Part shown: positions 40,330 to 43,587 of the stretch, in pieces | How the letters are laid out: each line of letters starts with the position of its first letter | Numbering within the stretch: position 1 is the stretch's first letter | From: an uncultured Asticcacaulis sp. | GTDB lineage: Bacteria > Pseudomonadota > Alphaproteobacteria > Caulobacterales > Caulobacteraceae | DNA length: 43,587 nt | Direction of reading: 5' to 3' | NCBI GenBank assembly: GCA_936940865.1 | Contig: CAKZJB010000226.1 | Location: 1-43,587, forward strand | The notes under the pieces: generated by a model | Seen by the model: only the letters and a program-made list of their open reading frames with translations | What the model was told of the DNA's origin: nothing | Databases searched by the model: none | Made by a program: the position numbers and the translations under genes

Positions 40330-41271
40330 TCAGTCGAACAGGGCGTCGATATCGTCCTGGCTGTTCGTCTTGCCCATATCCTCGGGCGCGATGTCGAACA
40401 GGGCGTCGATGTCGTCCTGGCTGTTGGCCTTGCCGGCGTCTTCGGCCTCGGGCTGCGGCGCGGGGGCAGGCGCGGCGGCGGCGGGCTTCGGAGCGGCCGG
40501 CTGAGGGGCCGGAGCGGGTTTGGGTGTCGGCGCGGGGGCCGTTTGCGGAGCAGGCTTGGGAGCTTCCGCCGCCGGCTTCGGCGCGGGCGCCGCAGCGGGT
40601 TGCGGAGCCGGGGCATTCGCCATGTCGGCCGCGGGGAAGGGTTCGTCGAACATTGCGTCGATGGCGTCCTGGCGCGTTTCCGGACCGCCGATGGCGGGAC
40701 CGTTGAGCAGCAGGTCGCGGCGGCGCTTTTCATCCGCCGACAGCTCGGACGGGATCGAATCCTCGACACCCAGCGTATTGGCCAGGCGCCCGACACGTTC
40801 CTCGATCTGCTTCAGGACGTTGACGACCTTCGACACGCGCTGGCCGGTAATGTCCTGGAAGCTGCACGCCTCGAAGATCTTCATGATCTCGTCGTCGACA
40901 GCCGCCTTGTAGGCCGCATCCGAGCTTTCCATGCCCATGATGGCTTCCGCCGAGTTCATGATGGCATGGGTAGCGTTTTCGGTGTCGCGAGTGATCGCTT
41001 CCAACTCGGCGCCGGCGGTCGGGATTCGTTCGTGCGAAATGTCGTGCGGACGCATTTCGCGAATCTCTTCCTTGGCCTTGGCGATATAGCCGGCAATGAT
41101 CCGGAACTCTTCCGAGCGGCGCTTGTCGAGCTGCTGGAAGAAACCGCGCATCAGGGCAACCAGCGCTTCCGACTGCTGCATCAGGTTGATGAGCTTGGGC
41201 TCAAGCTCACCGACCAGCGCTGGATCGAAATCCATGCCGTCATCGGGCCTTTTTTCTGCGGGCTGGGCCAT
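40330..41271 (-). CDS. cheZ: CheY-phosphate phosphatase CheZ with repeated CheY-binding-like tail
   Basis: A 313-residue chemotaxis protein that dephosphorylates CheY-P. The conserved four-helix part (about residues 20-170) contains EACSFQDITGQRVSKV (136-151), the CheZ signature with its catalytic Gln. After it come a segment with RQDAIDAMFD (200-209) and a 70-residue Pro/Ala/Lys linker. Two identical SQDDIDALFD peptides follow at 284-293 and at the very C-terminus (304-313). E. coli CheZ also ends in an acidic helix that docks on CheY, and FliM begins with a similar SQxEIDALL peptide. The gene is co-transcribed with cheY, whose stop is 24 bases upstream. Confidence 0.92.
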   Translation of the reverse strand: MAQPAEKRPDDGMDFDPALVGELEPKLINLMQQSEALVALMRGFFQQLDKRRSEEFRIIAGYIAKAKEEIREMRPHDISHERIPTAGAELEAITRDTENATHAIMNSAEAIMGMESSDAAYKAAVDDEIMKIFEACSFQDITGQRVSKVVNVLKQIEERVGRLANTLGVEDSIPSELSADEKRRRDLLLNGPAIGGPETRQDAIDAMFDEPFPAADMANAPAPQPAAAPAPKPAAEAPKPAPQTAPAPTPKPAPAPQPAAPKPAAAAPAPAPQPEAEDAGKANSQDDIDALFDIAPEDMGKTNSQDDIDALFD

Positions 41272-41295
41272 AGTAACTATTTCCGAAAAAGGAAC

Positions 41296-41682
41296 TTAAA
41301 ACTCGCCAAGGACAGCGGTGATCTTCTGCTTCAGAGTCGCCGCATTGAAAGGCTTAACGATATAGTTGTTAACGCCGGCTTTCTTGGCGGCGATAACGTT
41401 CTCCGTCTTGCTCTCGGCGGTGACCATGATAAACGGCGTGCGCTTGAGCACATCGTCGGCGCGGACCTTGAGCAACAGCTCGTAGCCGGTCATGGGTTCC
41501 ATGTTCCAGTCGGAGATGACCAGGCCGTAGGAGCCCTTCTTCATCTTTTCCAGCGCTTCGGTGCCGTCCGATGCTTCCTCGACATTCTCGAAGCCAAGCT
41601 GCTTCAGAAGGTTCGAGATAATGCGCAACATGGTCTTGTAGTCGTCGACCACCAGGACCGGCATGGACATATCAATGGCCAT
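41296..41682 (-). CDS. cheY: Chemotaxis response regulator CheY
   Basis: A 128-residue single receiver domain. The active site is complete: VVDDYKT with Asp13/Asp14, phospho-acceptor Asp58 in ISDWNM, Thr88 in MVTAES, and Lys110 in IVKPF. The high similarity to flagellar-motor-type CheY (RIISNLLKQLGF, then GLVISDWNMEPMTGYELL) suggests it binds the motor switch. It is transcribed just ahead of cheZ, so the signal and its phosphatase are made together. There is no good Shine-Dalgarno before the ATG at 41682; starts at codons 5 or 7 are possible. Confidence 0.93.
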   Translation of the reverse strand: MAIDMSMPVLVVDDYKTMLRIISNLLKQLGFENVEEASDGTEALEKMKKGSYGLVISDWNMEPMTGYELLLKVRADDVLKRTPFIMVTAESKTENVIAAKKAGVNNYIVKPFNAATLKQKITAVLGEF

Positions 41683-41711
41683 GTGAGTAATGCCCCACTT
41701 TTTCTAAGTGA

Positions 41712-41728
41712 ACCTGCAACGTGCAGGT
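41712..41728. promoter_or_regulatory. Palindrome in the leader of cheY
   Basis: ACCTGCA-ACG-TGCAGGT has perfect 7-bp arms about 30 bases before the cheY start. It may be an operator or an mRNA hairpin. The remaining 260 bases up to the MaoC gene are AT-rich, with several TTAA sequences but no gene. Confidence 0.35.
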
Positions 41729-41898
41729 CCTTCGGTTAAGACATGAGCCAATATGAAGCAAACCCGATAAAATCAGGTTAAGAGCGTTTCGGAATATTTT
41801 TATTATATTTCAATGATATAACCCGCATTAACCACAAATATGGTGAAATTTCGGGATAGTCTTTGCATGTATTTTTTGAGGCGAACGCCGTTCTTTGG

Positions 41899-41913
41899 TT
41901 AACGCCCCCCTGA
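41899..41913 (+). promoter_or_regulatory. Weak CtrA-like box before the MaoC gene
   Basis: TTAA-CGCCCCC-CTGA resembles TTAA-N7-TTAA with two mismatches, and its surroundings are very similar to those of the box at 33879-33893. It lies 76 bases before the presumed MaoC start. Confidence 0.25.
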
Positions 41914-41988
41914 ATGCGCGGCAAAAAAGCGGTTTCCGTTTTGCAGAGGTTTGGATTAGGGGAAAAGCAGTTTCAAAATGGACCGCCC

Positions 41989-42414
41989 ATGCCCTCTGCC
42001 TACTATCTCGACGAACTGAGCCTGGAACAGACCGCGTCGCGCACCTTCATGGTCGACGACGCGGCGATCAACGCCTTCGCCGATGTGTCGACCGACCATA
42101 ATCCCGTCCATGTTGACGAGGACTTTGCGAAGGCTTCGCCGTTCAAGGGGCGCATCGCCCACGGCATGCTGATGGGCGCCTATATCTCTGCGACCCTGGC
42201 CGGAGAACTGCCGGGCCAGGGTGCGATCTACGTCTCGCAGACGCTGAACTTCAAGCGGGCCGTCCGCCCGGGCGACGAAGCCACCGTCATCGTCACCATC
42301 ACCGATATCGACCCCAAAAGCGGCCACGTGACCCTGTCGACGAAGGTCCTGGTGCGCAACAAGACCTTCGTCGACGGCACGGCCGTCGTCATCGCCCCCA
42401 AACGCCCCGTCTAA
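41989..42414 (+). CDS. MaoC-family (R)-specific enoyl-CoA hydratase-like protein
   Basis: A 141-residue single hot-dog domain. The catalytic hydratase-2 motif is STDHNPVHVDE, with Asp and His, and IAHGMLMGAYIS follows at the correct spacing. These enzymes hydrate trans-2-enoyl-CoA to (R)-3-hydroxyacyl-CoA, often feeding PHA synthesis (PhaJ-like). The start at 41989 (MPSAYYLDEL) fits the family length but lacks a Shine-Dalgarno; the frame is open to an ATG at 41914. ribF follows after 13 bases in the same direction, so they are probably co-transcribed. Confidence 0.9.
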   Translation: MPSAYYLDELSLEQTASRTFMVDDAAINAFADVSTDHNPVHVDEDFAKASPFKGRIAHGMLMGAYISATLAGELPGQGAIYVSQTLNFKRAVRPGDEATVIVTITDIDPKSGHVTLSTKVLVRNKTFVDGTAVVIAPKRPV

Positions 42415-42427
42415 AAAGAAGTCTTTC

Positions 42428-43435
42428 GTGTTCCCTGCCCTGCCCGCCGCTTTCAAGCCGAAGTCGATCCAGGTCCACCGCCTGAGCCTGGACGCGGAGC
42501 GTCATGTCCATGACGACGCCGAACCGCGCGCCCGGTCCCTGCCGGAAGGCGCGGCCGCGGCGATCGGCAGCTTCGATGGCGTCCACCTCGGCCACCGCCA
42601 GGTGATCGGACTGGCGGTCGATGCCGCGAAGCGGGACGGCAAGCCGGCGGCGGTCATCTGCTTCGACCCGCATCCCCAGGCCTTCTTCCGCCCGGACGGC
42701 GCCCCCTTCCACCTGATGGAGTTGTCGCAGCAACTGCGCGCTTTCGAGGCCCTGGGCGTCGATTACGCCTACGTACTGGCCTTCGACTTTGCGATGTCGC
42801 AGCTTTCGCCCGAGGCGTTCGCGCGCCTTGTCCTGCGCGACCAGCTCAAGCTGAGTCACGTTGCGTCGGGCGCGGACTTTCATTTCGGCCGCAAGGGCGA
42901 AGGCAAGGCCCAAGACCTGATCGCCTTCGGCCGCGACCTCGGCTTCACCGCCGATATCCTGCCGCTGCAAACCGACGCCGCCGGCAACAAGCTCTCCTCG
43001 ACCCATGTGCGCCAGGCCCTGCTTGAGGGTGATGTCCTGCGCGCCAATGCGATCCTGGGGCATCCCCAGGCCTATCTCGGTACGGTGGAGCACGGCGCCA
43101 AGCTTGGCCGCACCATCGATTTTCCGACCCTGAACCTGACGCTCGGGCATTATCAGCGCCCGCGCTACGGCATCTATGTCACCGAAACCGTGCTGGAAGA
43201 CGGCCGCGTCGTGGCGGGCGTCAGCAATATCGGCGTGCGCCCGACGGTCGGCGGCGATATCGAGCTTCTGGAGACCTATCTGTTCGACTTTTCGGAAGAG
43301 GTCTACGGCCAAACCGTCGAAACGCGCCTGCTCGACTTTATCCGCCCGGAGGCCAAGTTCGATTCGTTCGAAGCGCTGAAGGTGGCGATCCAAGACGATG
43401 CGGCCAAGGCGAGATCATGGTTCGAACGTCGGTAA
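42428..43435 (+). CDS. ribF: Bifunctional riboflavin kinase / FAD synthetase
   Basis: A 335-residue cytoplasmic enzyme that turns riboflavin into FMN and then FAD. The N-terminal adenylyltransferase domain has AAIGSFDGVHLGHRQVI, ICFDPHPQAFF and SSTHVRQAL. The C-terminal kinase domain has LGRTIDFPTLNL, YGIYVTE and GVSNIGVRPTV. The start is a GTG (AAGAAG about eight bases upstream), with no ATG in frame nearby. About 45 residues precede the usual IGSFDGVH, somewhat longer than average. It closes the operon with the MaoC gene; beyond it lie only about 150 bases of non-coding sequence. Confidence 0.94.
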   Translation: MFPALPAAFKPKSIQVHRLSLDAERHVHDDAEPRARSLPEGAAAAIGSFDGVHLGHRQVIGLAVDAAKRDGKPAAVICFDPHPQAFFRPDGAPFHLMELSQQLRAFEALGVDYAYVLAFDFAMSQLSPEAFARLVLRDQLKLSHVASGADFHFGRKGEGKAQDLIAFGRDLGFTADILPLQTDAAGNKLSSTHVRQALLEGDVLRANAILGHPQAYLGTVEHGAKLGRTIDFPTLNLTLGHYQRPRYGIYVTETVLEDGRVVAGVSNIGVRPTVGGDIELLETYLFDFSEEVYGQTVETRLLDFIRPEAKFDSFEALKVAIQDDAAKARSWFERR

Positions 43436-43442
43436 GATTTTG

Positions 43443-43484
43443 CCACGGATAGCACGGATCGGCGCTGCGCGCCGGCACGGATGG
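43443..43484. repeat. Repeat with CACGGAT units after ribF
   Basis: CCACGGATAGCACGGAT is followed by the hairpin CGGCGC-TGC-GCGCCG and another GCACGGATGG. It resembles the CACAGATT element at 6736-6884. The rest of the window, to base 43587, shows no gene. Confidence 0.55.
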
Positions 43485-43587
43485 ACTCCGTCAACGAAGC
43501 TTGAACTGTGCAATGAGATGCGGACGGGCAGCTAGAGCATCGGGCGATTAGTTTGCAACGCATTGTGTGGCTTTGAAGTAGTTCCAG

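Noticed and set aside
5201-43484. CRISPR array
   Set aside because: The repeats seen are palindromic or inverted elements with no regularly spaced direct repeats and no cas genes.

Overview
The window is GC-rich, densely packed alphaproteobacterial chromosome. It looks like Caulobacteraceae (a Caulobacter/Asticcacaulis-type organism). The reasons are a four-gene run matching the holdfast genes hfsE-hfsF-hfsG-hfsH in order and family, a stand-alone cheY-cheZ pair, the plant/alphaproteobacterial type of glutamate-cysteine ligase, and CtrA-like TTAA-N7 boxes. This taxonomic call is inferred from gene content, not from a marker-gene comparison.

Layout. 1-883 is the 3' end of tldD. 1.1-22.6 kb is rich in exported, nutrient-scavenging functions: a TonB-dependent receptor, a POT-family peptide transporter, a GH2 beta-mannosidase, a type-B carboxylesterase, a sialate O-acetylesterase-type SGNH esterase, a HAD phosphatase, and two paralogous M61 peptidases with PDZ domains. 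A very large DUF3857/transglutaminase-like/TPR protein lies divergent to the first peptidase. The housekeeping genes gshA and rsmE are interleaved. Together these could take up and dismantle glycosylated peptides or mannose-containing, acetylated polymers, but they are not one operon.

22.7-33.8 kb is a mosaic accessory stretch. It holds a MITE-like inverted repeat next to a foreign-looking hypothetical gene, a pirin, a porin, a CPA2-type cation/proton antiporter, a Phd/PIN toxin-antitoxin pair whose toxin has lost two expected acidic residues, a family-6-like (HDG) DNA glycosylase, a small membrane protein, and a LuxR-type HTH membrane protein whose coding frame switches twice. It ends with tRNA-Ser(GCT), a strong terminator, a run of palindromes and a partial copy of the tRNA 3' end, then a Nudix hydrolase and small unknown proteins.

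33.9-38.8 kb is the polysaccharide (probably holdfast) operon: initiating phosphoglycosyltransferase, Wzx-like flippase, GT2 glycosyltransferase and polysaccharide deacetylase. The last three genes overlap by one base at each junction. 38.8-43.4 kb holds a TIGR01459-type HAD hydrolase, a GNAT acetyltransferase, cheZ and cheY (transcribed cheY first), a MaoC-type hydratase and ribF.

The most interesting signals are: the double frame switch in the HTH/membrane gene with a 22-bp direct-repeat arrangement at the first switch; a CheZ tail carrying repeated SQDDIDALFD peptides that resemble the CheY-binding end of FliM; a transglutaminase-like domain without its cysteine; the degenerate PIN toxin; the palindrome cluster and partial tRNA copy after tRNA-Ser; and a repeat element inserted between hfsE and hfsF that supplies the hfsF ribosome binding site.
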